Assembly (NCBI RefSeq): GCF_003967575.1 | Contig: NZ_BIFT01000002.1 | Location: 1,612,001 to 1,676,000, forward strand | Reading direction: 5' to 3' | Source of the DNA: Dictyobacter alpinus | Lineage (GTDB): Bacteria; Chloroflexota; Ktedonobacteria; Ktedonobacterales; Ktedonobacteraceae | DNA: 64,000 nt | Shown here: positions 20,601 through 29,439 of the stretch, piece by piece | Layout of the letters: each line of letters begins with the position of its first letter | Numbering within the stretch: position 1 is the stretch's first letter | Translations under genes and position numbers: made by a program | The notes under the pieces: generated by a model | The model's input: the letters and a program-made list of their open reading frames with translations, nothing else | Told to the model about the DNA's origin: nothing | The model's database searches: none

Positions 20601-20705
20601 AGGCAAACCACAGATCCGTCTACAGTCGCACCCATAGAAAGGGGGGTACCTTTACGCGCACAGGGGGCAGACCTGCCTAATGCGACCAGAATAAGCCAAC
20701 ATTAA
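17661..20705 (+). CDS. HTH-NACHT NTPase with a glycine-rich multi-pass membrane C-terminus
   Basis: 1014 residues with a good ribosome binding site (GGAGGAAGAAAGGG). Residues about 12-80 look like an XRE-type helix-turn-helix (LKHERERRYWTLEDVAQYI). A NACHT ATPase follows: Walker A GEPGAGKTT at 255-263, Walker B LLLLLDGLDEV with D333, D336 and E337, and a sensor-like VVCSRSAEY. From about 520 to 950 there are many hydrophobic segments full of small-residue repeats (GLSIGLSIG, GIGFGLIVGISFG). The end has the motif FVHRLLLDYFA, common in bacterial NACHT proteins. By family knowledge NACHT proteins are signal-sensing switches, some of them anti-phage. The role here is not known. It is divergent from lanM and has no partner gene. 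Confidence 0.88.
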   Translation: MGEKICPREMRMPNHRLKHERERRYWTLEDVAQYINRLHNFGPGDPDPHMVEYWEQGITFPGPRYCQALCTIFQMDAYALGLTSPPIDGNGNIVDQQADQYRTVAYNEEEYHQHANYSTRAEIPPPPTRVNYNLRNDIRASEVPGQMPAAAPFFYTNSSIDNTVSRNIKSALLPQDKNNRQHLLKRVRRFWITDVLEHSLHHAALIELGFQTRPDALINPWHLLQEYAQAKRTLPPHTSIAQVYDDSDGALLILGEPGAGKTTLLLELTRHLLNRAEEDEFHLIPVVFNLSSWAIKRAPIKDWLVEELHDKYQVPRKIGQGWVENEGLLLLLDGLDEVNTIHRTACIDAINTFRRKYGLVPIVVCSRSAEYHTLSLQLSLQMAVVIQPLTAQQTERYLKTVGKPLEALRVALQQDLYLQELATTPLMLSVLALAYHGMPLDEILKNKTLEDKRQQIFATYVQRMLTRRGTSTSHPPAPTIQWLAYLARQMKHQNQSVFYIEHIQPDWLEEPRTQRIYERLAIQLIGTCIGILISLVVSFLFLGSMPITTRTIYALMGGLLGGLLSGRTLEPLPAAENATRPRRHWYSWLNQLITHGPTRNGLSVALITILIPGGYTWHAPLKGLVVGCSFGLTSMLLSVLLAPVSSRNGKKRTYNLLKQGILIGTLIGLSTGLSFGFLIGPIVGIGFGLIVGISFGLISLLLLLFFSQRSPTIQLTEIITWSPKSLLKGLFSTHYLKQGLLVSGLVGIGVGLSNALIFGPSVALARSLSLELGSLLALGEDIELIYRAIVGLVFGLSIGLSIGMTYCFILGLLNGLSNQRLEEHRRLTPNQGIGRSARNGLIVGVICTCASWSIHILMLFIFTRSYYLFSRGLGLLLSDESGQQLNILLDQGLNEVLSFGLHNALFIGPSCGLLVGLLIGGWACIQHIILRILLWRSGVMPWNYAQFLDFATERILLRKVGGGYIFVHRLLLDYFAALVPRQTTDPSTVAPIERGVPLRAQGADLPNATRISQH

Positions 20706-20713
20706 TGAAAAAA

Positions 20714-22399
20714 CTAAGACAAAGATAGTGGCATTGTCTTTATAGAGGCCGGGTCTAGCCCAAAACTTGCGGCCACAGTATGGGGTTCTTGCGCGCGAGG
20801 AAAACAAAGCGTAAAGCAGGAACCCTCACCAACCACACTTTCGACGGAAACAGAGCCGCCCATAGCCACTGTGAACTCTTTGACAATAGCCAGGCCCAGG
20901 CCGGTCCCACTTCCTTTCTGAGCATTTGAGGCCCGATAAAAACGATCCCAGATCTTATCCAATTCCTCTGCCGCGATCCCTTCTCCCGTATCCTTCACCT
21001 GGAAAATGACCTGCCGTTCATTAGCATTCACAACAACGGCAACGATCCCACCAGGAGCGGTATGGCGCGTACCATTATGAATAAGATTATGCAGGATCTG
21101 CTCCAGCCGATTACGATCCACCAGCGCCTGGGGAAACTCAGGAGCGATCAAAGCCGTTTCAGCCAGGACCTCAACACGGCTCCCACGCCAGGCCACTGGC
21201 GCAATCGTCTCCACCACACGTTTTACCAACATTTCTACATTCGTCGGCTCACAACGCATCTCCAGACGACCCACTTCAGCACGTGCCAGCACAAATAAAT
21301 CGTTAATCAGCGATTGCAAACGAATAGTCTGCTGCTCAATAATATGCATATCTTGTTTTAATGTGGCTGGTGGTTGATCACTGTGCCAGTTTGCCAATGC
21401 TGACTCCAGATAACTACGAACCGTTGCTACAGGCGTACGTAGCTCATGGGAGACACTGGCGATCAGTTCACGGCGTGCATTGAGCAACATCTCCACATTA
21501 TCCCGCTCTTCTTTCAATGCATGCATCGTCCGTTCCAGCTCTGATGCCATCGCGTTAAAGTCGGCCTGTAAATGCGCGATTTCATCTTCTCCCTCGACAT
21601 GTACACGAATACTATAATTACCACTACGCAACATACTGGTGGCCTGTGCCAGATGCTCAATACGACGCGTTATGCGACGGGTAAAGATATATGAGGATAA
21701 AATAGAAGGGGGCAAAACACACGCAACCACAAAAATAGTCAGCAGAAACATAGCGAATAGAAAGACTATCGTTGCATAAAGGGGAGTAGCATCCGTAAAT
21801 AATTTTCCTACACCGAGCAGTAATTGTAAAAAGACAAAAGCCGCACTGATAACACCTGATCCTATCACCACCACCATTAAATGCGAATGGGTAACGGCCC
21901 AGCGCAAACGCTTCACGCGCAACCTTTCCCAGAATGCAAGCACATGTAAAATAATACGCAATGAAAAAAAACCAATGCAACTTAAAAAGAATGACACAAC
22001 TAAAGAAGTGGCATCTAGCTTATTTATAGCAGCCAAATCTACAGGGGATGGCTGACCAAACATCCAACACAATACAATGATACTACAAAATAATTCTCCT
22101 AAAAAAAGGGCGGAAACCTCAATTTCAATCAAGAGTTGTTGCCAGACCGTACGTTCAGGCTGCCGCAAGCGCCAACGAAAGGCCAGCCATAGTAAAGAGA
22201 CAAATCCATAAATGATGAAAAATGGTGTCGTATATCTCGCAGGAAGGCTTCTTTCCCCGGCACGCGTAAATAGAGAAAGTGGGATTAAAAGCACGATCAA
22301 TGCTTGCAAAAGTACTATTTCAACGAAAGCCCGCCACATCCGTGCTCGTAAGAATATGTTCCAACGAGATATCCTGCTACCTACCATAAAGATTTCCAC
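20714..22399 (-). CDS. Membrane sensor histidine kinase (HAMP-HisKA-HATPase)
   Basis: 561 residues from a GTG at 22399; an ATG at 22387 is equally possible. About six hydrophobic segments lie between 26 and 238, followed by HAMP at about 237-290 and HisKA with H318 (ASVSHELRTPVATV). HATPase_c shows NLIHNGTRH (N box), VKDTGEGI and GTGLGLAIV. It lies 18 nt downstream of an OmpR-type regulator on the same strand and is its likely partner. It has many membrane segments and little extracellular sequence, so it probably senses a membrane-associated signal. Confidence 0.92.
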   Translation of the reverse strand: MEIFMVGSRISRWNIFLRARMWRAFVEIVLLQALIVLLIPLSLFTRAGERSLPARYTTPFFIIYGFVSLLWLAFRWRLRQPERTVWQQLLIEIEVSALFLGELFCSIIVLCWMFGQPSPVDLAAINKLDATSLVVSFFLSCIGFFSLRIILHVLAFWERLRVKRLRWAVTHSHLMVVVIGSGVISAAFVFLQLLLGVGKLFTDATPLYATIVFLFAMFLLTIFVVACVLPPSILSSYIFTRRITRRIEHLAQATSMLRSGNYSIRVHVEGEDEIAHLQADFNAMASELERTMHALKEERDNVEMLLNARRELIASVSHELRTPVATVRSYLESALANWHSDQPPATLKQDMHIIEQQTIRLQSLINDLFVLARAEVGRLEMRCEPTNVEMLVKRVVETIAPVAWRGSRVEVLAETALIAPEFPQALVDRNRLEQILHNLIHNGTRHTAPGGIVAVVVNANERQVIFQVKDTGEGIAAEELDKIWDRFYRASNAQKGSGTGLGLAIVKEFTVAMGGSVSVESVVGEGSCFTLCFPRAQEPHTVAASFGLDPASIKTMPLSLS

Positions 22400-22417
22400 A
22401 GCCTTTCATTACCACTA

Positions 22418-23140
22418 TCACGCGTGAGGGCGACTGGTGGCCGGCGACTCAGGTCGTAGACGATAGCCAACCCCCCATACGGTTTCAATTGCATCGCCCA
22501 ATGGGCCTAGCTTCTTACGTAAACGCAAGACAACATTATCAACCGAGCGATCACCACCCACATATGTTTCACTCCACACAGTTTCAATCAAGTAGGCACG
22601 ACTAAAAGCGCGACCAGGACTGCGTAATAATAATTGCAATAATGTAAACTCGGTTGGACTTAGATCTAACGCATCACCATGTAACGTCGCGACATGTGTT
22701 TGTGGATTGAGCTGAAGTGGTCCACGTACCAGACTCGTACCAGCATCGCGGCGATCCGCATGCAAGGTCTGCAAGATTAACTCATTCCGGCGTAGTAACG
22801 CACGTACCCGGGCAATCAGCTCACGCACACTAAAGGGCTTGGTCAGATAATCATCCGCACCCACCTCCAGACCAACAACACGATCAGCTTCCTCACTGCG
22901 TGCCGTGAGCATCAAAACAGGAGTAGAAGAGGTCTGTCTGATCTGCCGCAATACATCTAATCCATTTAATCCAGGCAACATCCAATCCAAAATTACCAGA
23001 TCAATCTGAGTACTTGCATGCAAAGCTACCGCTGCCAGCCCATCATCCGCATGCACAGCAGAATAACCAGATGCCTCCAATTCACGTAAAACTACCTGAG
23101 CCAGAGCTAATTCGTCCTCAACCAGCAATATCGTTGTCAT
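22418..23140 (-). CDS. OmpR/PhoB family response regulator
   Basis: 240 residues. The receiver domain has E9/D10 (LLVEDE), phospho-acceptor D52 (VILDWMLPG), T79 (LTAR) and K101 (LTKPF). A winged-helix DNA-binding domain fills about 140-232 (LDLSPTEFTLLQLLLRSPGR and GGDRSVDNVVLRLRKKLG). It is the first gene of a two-gene operon with the histidine kinase downstream. The genes it controls are not known. Confidence 0.94.
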   Translation of the reverse strand: MTTILLVEDELALAQVVLRELEASGYSAVHADDGLAAVALHASTQIDLVILDWMLPGLNGLDVLRQIRQTSSTPVLMLTARSEEADRVVGLEVGADDYLTKPFSVRELIARVRALLRRNELILQTLHADRRDAGTSLVRGPLQLNPQTHVATLHGDALDLSPTEFTLLQLLLRSPGRAFSRAYLIETVWSETYVGGDRSVDNVVLRLRKKLGPLGDAIETVWGVGYRLRPESPATSRPHA

Positions 23141-23394
23141 TCACCTATCTCTTCTCTCTATCCAGCTAAGTTAATGTAACACAATTATACCTGCTAAAAG
23201 ACAGTAGATAAACGCCTCTCAACCCGATTAGATAGATTACAGACAGATTGCGACAAAATTGCGACACTTCCATGATACAAGCGCGATATTCAGGAAATAT
23301 GATAACACCAGGAAGTGAAAAGCCCATCATATCCTGACCTGTAAACAAACAATGTGGTACTAAAGGCAAGCAGTACGAGAAAAAGGATGACGCC

Positions 23395-23718
23395 ATGACA
23401 GTAGAAAATATCGACGCACTAGTAAGTATATTGAAAACCGCAGGGGCCTATCTCATACTTATAAGCGGCGTACTATTGTTTTTTATGGGTCCACGCATTG
23501 TATACCACGTTGTCCACACAACAAAAGAAAATTATGGGAGCAAAATACTATTTATCCGTTGGGGACATCTCTTCGTTCTCGAAATTATTGCTGGCATCTT
23601 TTGTTATAGTGCACTCTCTATTCTAGGCTGGCTTACATTTATACCACTTTTACAGGCTGGAAGCATCATTTTAGGTGGTGCTCTGCTGATATCCTGCTTG
23701 CTTAGCAATTATATTTAG
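23395..23718 (+). CDS. Small membrane protein of unknown function
   Basis: 107 residues with an AAAGGA ribosome binding site. Three hydrophobic segments are visible (about 12-32, 58-78 and 82-104), with a short basic loop (HVVHTTKENYGSK) between the first two. I do not recognise the family with confidence; the layout recalls DUF1622-type proteins, but this is weak. It lies between the divergent two-component operon and dps. Confidence 0.7.
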   Translation: MTVENIDALVSILKTAGAYLILISGVLLFFMGPRIVYHVVHTTKENYGSKILFIRWGHLFVLEIIAGIFCYSALSILGWLTFIPLLQAGSIILGGALLISCLLSNYI

Positions 23719-23907
23719 CATGGAGAAAGTGTCACACTTTCCTTATTCAAACCGTGTAGGCAATAGTTAACAACAATATGTCGGTTGATAAACACATAAA
23801 CAATTCCGACATATAAATTCCACTGTAGTGTTAAAAGCAGCAGTTCATGTATAAAACAGAACTGCAAAAAGTGTCTTCGTGATTGTGTCGAAGAAGGATG
23901 AAACATT

Positions 23908-24456
23908 ATGACAACCAAGGAAAAATCAACTCGCCATACAACAAGCGCCAAACCAGTCCCTGCCCAACTTGCGACCGTAACCGATTTAACGCACGAAGAA
24001 GTACAGGCAGTAACCAATGCATTGAATCCTCTCATCGCCGACGCATTTGCACTGTACGTCAAAACCAAAAACTTCCACTGGCACTTATCAGGTTCACACT
24101 TCAGAGATTATCATCTTCTGTTTGATAAACAGGCCGAAGACATTTTCAAATCCATCGATATGATGGCAGAGCGCGTACGACGCATTGGCGGCACAACCAT
24201 TCGTAGTATTGGGCAGATTGGCCAGATGCAAACGATCCGCGATGATAATGACGACTTTGTGCCAGCAGGAACCATGGTCAAACGCTTGATGGAAGATAAT
24301 ACGCATATGGCTCAGATGTTACGTGCTGTAACCGAGATTGCCGACAAAAATCACGACCGGGCCACCGCCAGTATCCTTGAGGACCTTTTGGATCAGGCCG
24401 AACGCCGCAAATGGTTCCTGTTTGAAATTATGCAGGGGAAAGATAACACAAACTAG
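23908..24456 (+). CDS. dps: Dps family DNA-starvation/ferritin-like protein
   Basis: 182 residues. Ferroxidase-site signatures are clear: KNFHWHLSG, HLLFDKQAEDIFKSIDMMAERVRRIGG. Known of the family: 12-mer cages that bind DNA, oxidise Fe(II) with peroxide and store iron. The first 28 residues are a basic, Lys/Thr-rich tail (TTKEKSTRHTTSAK), which in other Dps proteins binds DNA. It is followed by the strong hairpin at 24489-24539. It appears to be a single-gene unit. Confidence 0.94.
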   Translation: MTTKEKSTRHTTSAKPVPAQLATVTDLTHEEVQAVTNALNPLIADAFALYVKTKNFHWHLSGSHFRDYHLLFDKQAEDIFKSIDMMAERVRRIGGTTIRSIGQIGQMQTIRDDNDDFVPAGTMVKRLMEDNTHMAQMLRAVTEIADKNHDRATASILEDLLDQAERRKWFLFEIMQGKDNTN

Positions 24457-24488
24457 CTCTGTCTGGGAAACGCAGAGCAAGAATTTGA

Positions 24489-24539
24489 GTGACGGTGCAG
24501 AAAAGTGTCGGCTGAGCCGACACTTTTCTGCACCGTCAC
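24489..24539. repeat. Perfect 25-bp hairpin downstream of dps
   Basis: 24489-24513 and 24515-24539 are perfect inverted arms around a single G. It starts 33 nt after the dps stop. It could end or protect the dps transcript, but there is no U-tract, and it resembles the other long hairpins of this window more than a normal terminator. Confidence 0.8.
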
Positions 24540-24646
24540 ACTTAATAAACGGCTGTGGCTTGCGATCTAGACAATCGAGCTATGAAATGAATACAATACA
24601 AGTGCCAGCAAAAGATACATCTCTGCATTGAGAATAGGGATAAAGT

Positions 24647-25780
24647 ATGCGCATCATTGCAATCATTATCGGTTCATTACTTATTTTATTGATCGCTCAA
24701 GATGGCTTCGAAGCCATCATCTTGCCCCGTCGTGTGGCTCAGAAAATTCGCCTGACACGCCTGTTTTATGCCTGTACCTGGATTTTGTGGTCAGGGCCAG
24801 CCAGAAAGATGCGCCAAAGCAATCGGCGCAGCCAATATTTAAGTTATTATGGCCCCCTGTCGCTATTTCTACTACTGGCAGTATGGGCCAGCGCTTTTGT
24901 CATAGGCTTTGCCCTGATACAATGGGGCCTTTCCTCACCCTTGCATTCACCTGACCGGCATATTTCCTTTGGCACCTATCTTTACATGAGTGGGACAACC
25001 TTTGTGACACTTGGATTGGGGGATGTTATTCCACTCTCCAGTCTATCACGCGCTCTGGTAGCCATAGAGGCAGGATTTGGCCTGGCATTTCTAGCACTTA
25101 TCATTGGATATGTACCGGTTATTTATCAGGCCTTCTCACATCGGGAGACCAATATTGTCCTGCTGGATGCACGAGCAGGCTCGCCACCATCGGCAATTGA
25201 ATTAATTAAGCGTCATGCACATAGCAATTATCCAGATGAACTCCTGGAATTTATGCGTGAATGGGAAAAATGGTGTGCGGAATTGCTAGAGAGCCATATC
25301 TCATATCCAGTATTAACCTATTACCGCTCACAGCACGACCGCCAATCCTGGCTGGCGGCCCTGGCAACGGTGCTTGATATAAGCGCACTGGCAATAGTTG
25401 GTATTGAGAACTTACCGGCAAAACCGCTGAAATTCACCTTTGCGATTGCACGCCACGCAGCAGTAGATCTGGCCCAAACCTATGGGACCCCACCAACCTT
25501 CAGTACCAAACGACTTTCCAGTGAGAATTTTCAGGCCTTGCGTGCCAGGTTAGCTGAAGTTGGCCTGGCATTCGTCCACGAAGAGACCGCAGAACAGCGC
25601 CTGGCCGAGATTCGGGGTACCTATGAACCATTTCTGGTCTCGCTGGCGGATCATCTATTGATGCCAATACCAGAATGGATCATCCAGGGAGAACAAATAG
25701 ATGATTGGCAAACCAGTGCCTGGGATCACTTCTTACCATCTACTCCTTATGCTGTGGATCGCGCGAAAGGACGCGAATAG
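24647..25780 (+). CDS. Potassium-channel-like membrane protein (ion channel 2 family)
   Basis: 377 residues. Membrane segments are at about 3-20, 69-93 and 133-160, with a pore loop between the last two. The filter-like motif is TTFVTLGLGD (117-126), close to the K+ channel TVGYGD signature but with Leu in place of the aromatic residue. The cytoplasmic C-terminal part (about 165-377) is helical and has no recognised RCK/TrkA motif. I infer a K+ or other cation channel. Selectivity is unsure because of the altered filter. Confidence 0.8.
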   Translation: MRIIAIIIGSLLILLIAQDGFEAIILPRRVAQKIRLTRLFYACTWILWSGPARKMRQSNRRSQYLSYYGPLSLFLLLAVWASAFVIGFALIQWGLSSPLHSPDRHISFGTYLYMSGTTFVTLGLGDVIPLSSLSRALVAIEAGFGLAFLALIIGYVPVIYQAFSHRETNIVLLDARAGSPPSAIELIKRHAHSNYPDELLEFMREWEKWCAELLESHISYPVLTYYRSQHDRQSWLAALATVLDISALAIVGIENLPAKPLKFTFAIARHAAVDLAQTYGTPPTFSTKRLSSENFQALRARLAEVGLAFVHEETAEQRLAEIRGTYEPFLVSLADHLLMPIPEWIIQGEQIDDWQTSAWDHFLPSTPYAVDRAKGRE

Positions 25781-25786
25781 AAATAC

Positions 25787-25818
25787 ATGCAGGCAAGTAG
25801 CAATAGGCTTGCCTGCAT
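25787..25818. terminator. Bidirectional terminator
   Basis: ATGCAGGCAAG (25787-25797) and CTTGCCTGCAT (25808-25818) are perfect 11-bp arms around a 10-nt loop. It lies between the convergent channel gene and nrdB. Confidence 0.7.
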
Positions 25819-25832
25819 AGTAGAGAGGATAA

Positions 25833-26864
25833 TTAATCCCAGCGCAGGGTAGAGGCTGCCTGATATTCCGTAACCCGGGTCTCAAAAAAATTCTTTTCTT
25901 TCGTCAAATCAATCGTCTCGCTCATCCAGGGAAATGGATGGGAAGAATGATATTGAAGAGGCAAACCAATCCGCTCCAGTCGTCGATCTGCGATATGCTG
26001 CACATACTGCCGGAAGGCACTGGCCTGTAAACCTAAGATCCCCTGCGGCAAGCAGTCCTGTGCATATGCGATCTCCAATTTAACGGCTTCATGGATAAGC
26101 GCAATAATCTCCTGCTGAAACATTGCTGTCCAGAGGGTAGGATGTTCAGCTTTGATACCATTAATCAGATCAATGCCAAAGTTCAGATGAATAGACTCAT
26201 CACGCAGGATATACTGAAATTGCTCACCGATACCGGTCATCAGGTTGCGACGATGAAAGGAAAGGATCATGGCAAAGCCACTATAAAAGAAGATGCCCTC
26301 CATAATCACATAATAACCAATTACATTTTTCAGAAAGGTCTGCGCCCCCTCTACGGTATCGGTAGTAAAATCAGGATCCAGCAAAGCGGACGTGAGCTTT
26401 ATTTCAAAGGCATCTTTGCGGGCAATGGCAGGAATCGTATGGTACATGGTAAAGATTTCCTGCTCGTTCAAGCCCAGGCTTTCCACGATATAGAGGAAGG
26501 CATGGGAATGAATAGCCTCCTCAAACGCCTGGCGTAAAAGATACTGACGGCACTCAGCATTCGTAATATGTTTAAAGATGGCCAGCACCAGATTATTGCC
26601 AACCAGACTTTCAGCCGTAGCAAAAAAGCCCAGATTGCGCATAATCACCAGACGCTCATCCACAGATAACGTGTTATTACGCCAGGTCTCAATATCTTTA
26701 TTCATCGGAACCTCATTCGGCATCCAATGATTGGCACAACCATTAAGATAATGCTCCCAGGCCCAGTGATATTTAAGCGGCATCAATTGATTGACGGTCA
26801 CCTGCTGACCATTTAATAAACGCTTCTGTTCTGTCAACGTTTCGTGCTCAAAAGAAAGTGTCAC
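25833..26864 (-). CDS. nrdB: Ribonucleotide reductase small subunit, class Ic (Mn/Fe) type
   Basis: The GTG at 26864 is preceded by GAGGTAAG and gives 343 residues. Frames starting upstream overlap nrdA and lack a ribosome binding site. Metal ligands are visible as E85 (TAESLVGNN), E116 and H119 (EEAIHSHAF), a Glu in VIMEGIFFY, and Glu/His in RDESIHLNF. The place of the radical tyrosine is F123, and the first ligand is Glu rather than the Asp of class Ia. Both are signatures of the class Ic R2c proteins known from Chlamydia, which use a Mn(IV)/Fe(III) cofactor instead of a tyrosyl radical. The C-terminus (FETRVTEYQ) should bind NrdA. It lies 34 nt after nrdA in one operon. Confidence 0.95.
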   Translation of the reverse strand: MTLSFEHETLTEQKRLLNGQQVTVNQLMPLKYHWAWEHYLNGCANHWMPNEVPMNKDIETWRNNTLSVDERLVIMRNLGFFATAESLVGNNLVLAIFKHITNAECRQYLLRQAFEEAIHSHAFLYIVESLGLNEQEIFTMYHTIPAIARKDAFEIKLTSALLDPDFTTDTVEGAQTFLKNVIGYYVIMEGIFFYSGFAMILSFHRRNLMTGIGEQFQYILRDESIHLNFGIDLINGIKAEHPTLWTAMFQQEIIALIHEAVKLEIAYAQDCLPQGILGLQASAFRQYVQHIADRRLERIGLPLQYHSSHPFPWMSETIDLTKEKNFFETRVTEYQAASTLRWD

Positions 26865-26898
26865 TGCTCTTACCTCATATTCCAACTGTAACTTTAAT

Positions 26899-29355
26899 TT
26901 ACTGACAGGCTTCGCATTGATCATCCAGCGAACAGATGGTGGCATCAAGAGTAGTCTCACGGGCAAGCTGAATAGTGCTTGAAGGACTACTATGCTTCAT
27001 CCAGCGTGGCTGAATACCCCAGCGATTTACATCGATTGTAGACTTCTCAATCTGGGTTGCCGCGGCAGTACGCAGATAGTAAGTGGTCTTTAAACCTTTC
27101 CGCCAGGCCAGGGTATAGATATCGTGCAATTTTTTTCCACTTGGCTCGATCAAATACAGATTGAGCGACTGCCCCATATCGATCCATTTTTGACGGCGGC
27201 TGGCACATTCAATTAACCAGTGAGCATCAATCTCAAAAGCAGTCTGGTAGCGCTGTTTCAACTCCTCCGACACGACAGGAATATCCTGTAACGAGCCATC
27301 ATAATACTTCAACATCTGCAGCATCTCTGCATTCCAGAGGCCAGCAGCCTTTAAATCATCGACCAGAAATGTATTAATAGTCGTGAATTCGCCAGAAAGA
27401 TTGCTTTTGACATACAGATGTTTATACTCGGGCTCAATAGATTGACTGACACCAACAATAGTGGAAATGGTCGCAGTGGGAGCGATAGCCAGCACATTAC
27501 TGTTGCGCATACCATGCTGTTGAATAGCCGCACGCACAACCTGCCAATCCAACGTGGAGGTCCGGTCCATCTCAATGGCAGTACCCCGCTCCTGCTCTAA
27601 GAGAGCAATAGTATCAAGTGGCAGGAGATTACGTTGCCACTTAGAGCCTGGATAGCTTTGATAACTTCCGCGCTCCTCAGCTAGCGCGCTAGATGCCAGC
27701 AGGGCATAGTAGGCAATAGCTTCCATACTGTGATCAGCAAAATCGACCGCCTGCTGGCTGGCATAGCTGACACCGAGTTGAAAAAGAGCATCCTGAAAAC
27801 CCATCAAGCCCAGACCAATTGGACGATGGCGAAGATTGGCCTGACGAGCTTCAACGGTAGGATAATAATTGATGTCAATGACATTATCCAGCATACGCAC
27901 AGCCGTCCGAATCGTCGCTTGCAGACGCGTATGGTCCAGATTGCCAGCAATCAGATGAGCAGCCAGGTTAAGTGAACCCAGATTACAGACCGCCGTTTCA
28001 TTCTGTGAGGTATTTAATAGAATTTCGGTACAGAGGTTGCTACTATGAATCACACCTGCGTGATCCTGTGGCGAACGTATATTCGCAACATCCTTCCAGG
28101 TCAGCCATGGATGGCCGGTCTCAAAGAGCCTGGTAAGCATTTTACGCCACAGGTCCACTGCGGGCATACGCTTAAACTGTTTCAACTGGCCATTATCCGC
28201 TAGTCGCTCATATTCACGATAGCGCGTGCTAAAAGCCTGACCGTAAAGATCATGGAGATCAGGCACCTCATCTGGACTAAACAGGGTCCATGACGCACCT
28301 TGCTGGACGCGCTGCATAAATTCATCCGAGATCCAGCAGGCGATATTCATATCATGGGTACGGCGCCGCTCATCACCAGTATTACGACGCAGATCCAGAA
28401 AATCCTCAATATCCAGATGCCAGTTCTCCAGATATGCACAGACAGCGCCTTTGCGCTTCCCTCCCTGATTAACAGCAACGGCAGTATCATTGACCACTTT
28501 AAGAAATGGAATAATACCCTGGCTACTGCCATTAGTACCTTTGATATGAGAACCTGATGCCCGTACATACGTCCAGTCATTGCCGAGTCCACCAGCCCAT
28601 TTGGAAAGCAGCGCATTATCCTGAACACTCTTAAAGATATGCCAGAGATCATCCTGCACTGTCGTAAGATAACAGGACGAGAGTTGTGGATGGACGGTGC
28701 CAGCATTGAAAAGAGTTGGCGTAGCAGGCGTAAAATAAAACTGTGATATCAGCTCATAAAACTCAATTGCTCGCAGTTCTCGCTGCTCCTCATTCAGAGC
28801 CAGACCCATCGCAACACGCATCCAGAGCAATTGTGGCAATTCAAAACGCTGTCCTTGATGCTGTAAAAGATAACGATCATAGAGGGTCTGCAAACCTGGA
28901 TACGCAAAAAGCAGATCCCGCTCTGGCTTGATCGCACGAGCCAGGGTGGTAAGATCGAAGGTGGCCAGGCGCGTATCCAGGGCCCCGGATGCGATGCCAC
29001 GCTGAATATAGCCAGAAAAATAGTTAGCATAGATAGCTGGAGCATCCTTCAGTTTGAGCCTTTGTTGAACGACTGGCGGCTGGACTTCATTATAAAGGGA
29101 TAAGAGCAGGAAGCGGGCCGCAGCAAAGGTATAGGCAGGTTCGAACTCGATATGGGCACGGGCCGCCATCACCAACGCTTTCCAGATCTCGGCCGCTGAG
29201 GCACCGGAATAGATATTGGCCTGCACATCAGCCTGGAGCAGCATTGCATCAACTTCAGGAGCAAGATCCTGACAGACGTCAGCAATAACCGCGAGCACAT
29301 TACTATCAGCCTGCTGCTCGTTAACGCGCGAAGCATCAGAAAAGGATAATGACAT
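26899..29355 (-). CDS. nrdA: Ribonucleoside-diphosphate reductase large subunit
   Basis: The ATG at 29355 (ribosome binding site GAGGAA) gives 818 residues; a longer open frame starts at 29487 but would cross the riboswitch terminator. Family blocks visible: TPTLFNAGT, LSSCYLTTVQDDL, GGLGNDWTYVRA, SSNLCTEILLN, ETAVCNLGSLNLA and IAPTATISTIVGVSQSIEP. The C-terminal tail has three cysteines (CSLDDQCEAC) for redox exchange. It reduces ribonucleoside diphosphates to deoxy forms with NrdB. I see no N-terminal ATP-cone, so dATP overall-activity control is probably absent. Regulation is through NrdR boxes, a cobalamin riboswitch and a terminator upstream. Confidence 0.96.
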   Translation of the reverse strand: MSLSFSDASRVNEQQADSNVLAVIADVCQDLAPEVDAMLLQADVQANIYSGASAAEIWKALVMAARAHIEFEPAYTFAAARFLLLSLYNEVQPPVVQQRLKLKDAPAIYANYFSGYIQRGIASGALDTRLATFDLTTLARAIKPERDLLFAYPGLQTLYDRYLLQHQGQRFELPQLLWMRVAMGLALNEEQRELRAIEFYELISQFYFTPATPTLFNAGTVHPQLSSCYLTTVQDDLWHIFKSVQDNALLSKWAGGLGNDWTYVRASGSHIKGTNGSSQGIIPFLKVVNDTAVAVNQGGKRKGAVCAYLENWHLDIEDFLDLRRNTGDERRRTHDMNIACWISDEFMQRVQQGASWTLFSPDEVPDLHDLYGQAFSTRYREYERLADNGQLKQFKRMPAVDLWRKMLTRLFETGHPWLTWKDVANIRSPQDHAGVIHSSNLCTEILLNTSQNETAVCNLGSLNLAAHLIAGNLDHTRLQATIRTAVRMLDNVIDINYYPTVEARQANLRHRPIGLGLMGFQDALFQLGVSYASQQAVDFADHSMEAIAYYALLASSALAEERGSYQSYPGSKWQRNLLPLDTIALLEQERGTAIEMDRTSTLDWQVVRAAIQQHGMRNSNVLAIAPTATISTIVGVSQSIEPEYKHLYVKSNLSGEFTTINTFLVDDLKAAGLWNAEMLQMLKYYDGSLQDIPVVSEELKQRYQTAFEIDAHWLIECASRRQKWIDMGQSLNLYLIEPSGKKLHDIYTLAWRKGLKTTYYLRTAAATQIEKSTIDVNRWGIQPRWMKHSSPSSTIQLARETTLDATICSLDDQCEACQ

Positions 29356-29383
29356 AACGAAGCATTCCTCCACAAACAAAAAA

Positions 29384-29408
29384 CCTGTTCCCCTCAGGCG
29401 AGAACAGG
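29384..29408 (-). terminator. Riboswitch-controlled intrinsic terminator
   Basis: On the minus strand CCTGTTCTC pairs with GAGGGGAACAGG-type sequence (29384-29408), followed by TTTTTTGTTTG just before the nrdA ribosome binding site. It is the likely expression platform of the cobalamin riboswitch. Confidence 0.8.
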
Positions 29409-29439
29409 CTGACGTGCAAGAATACCAGGCTATCTGTCG

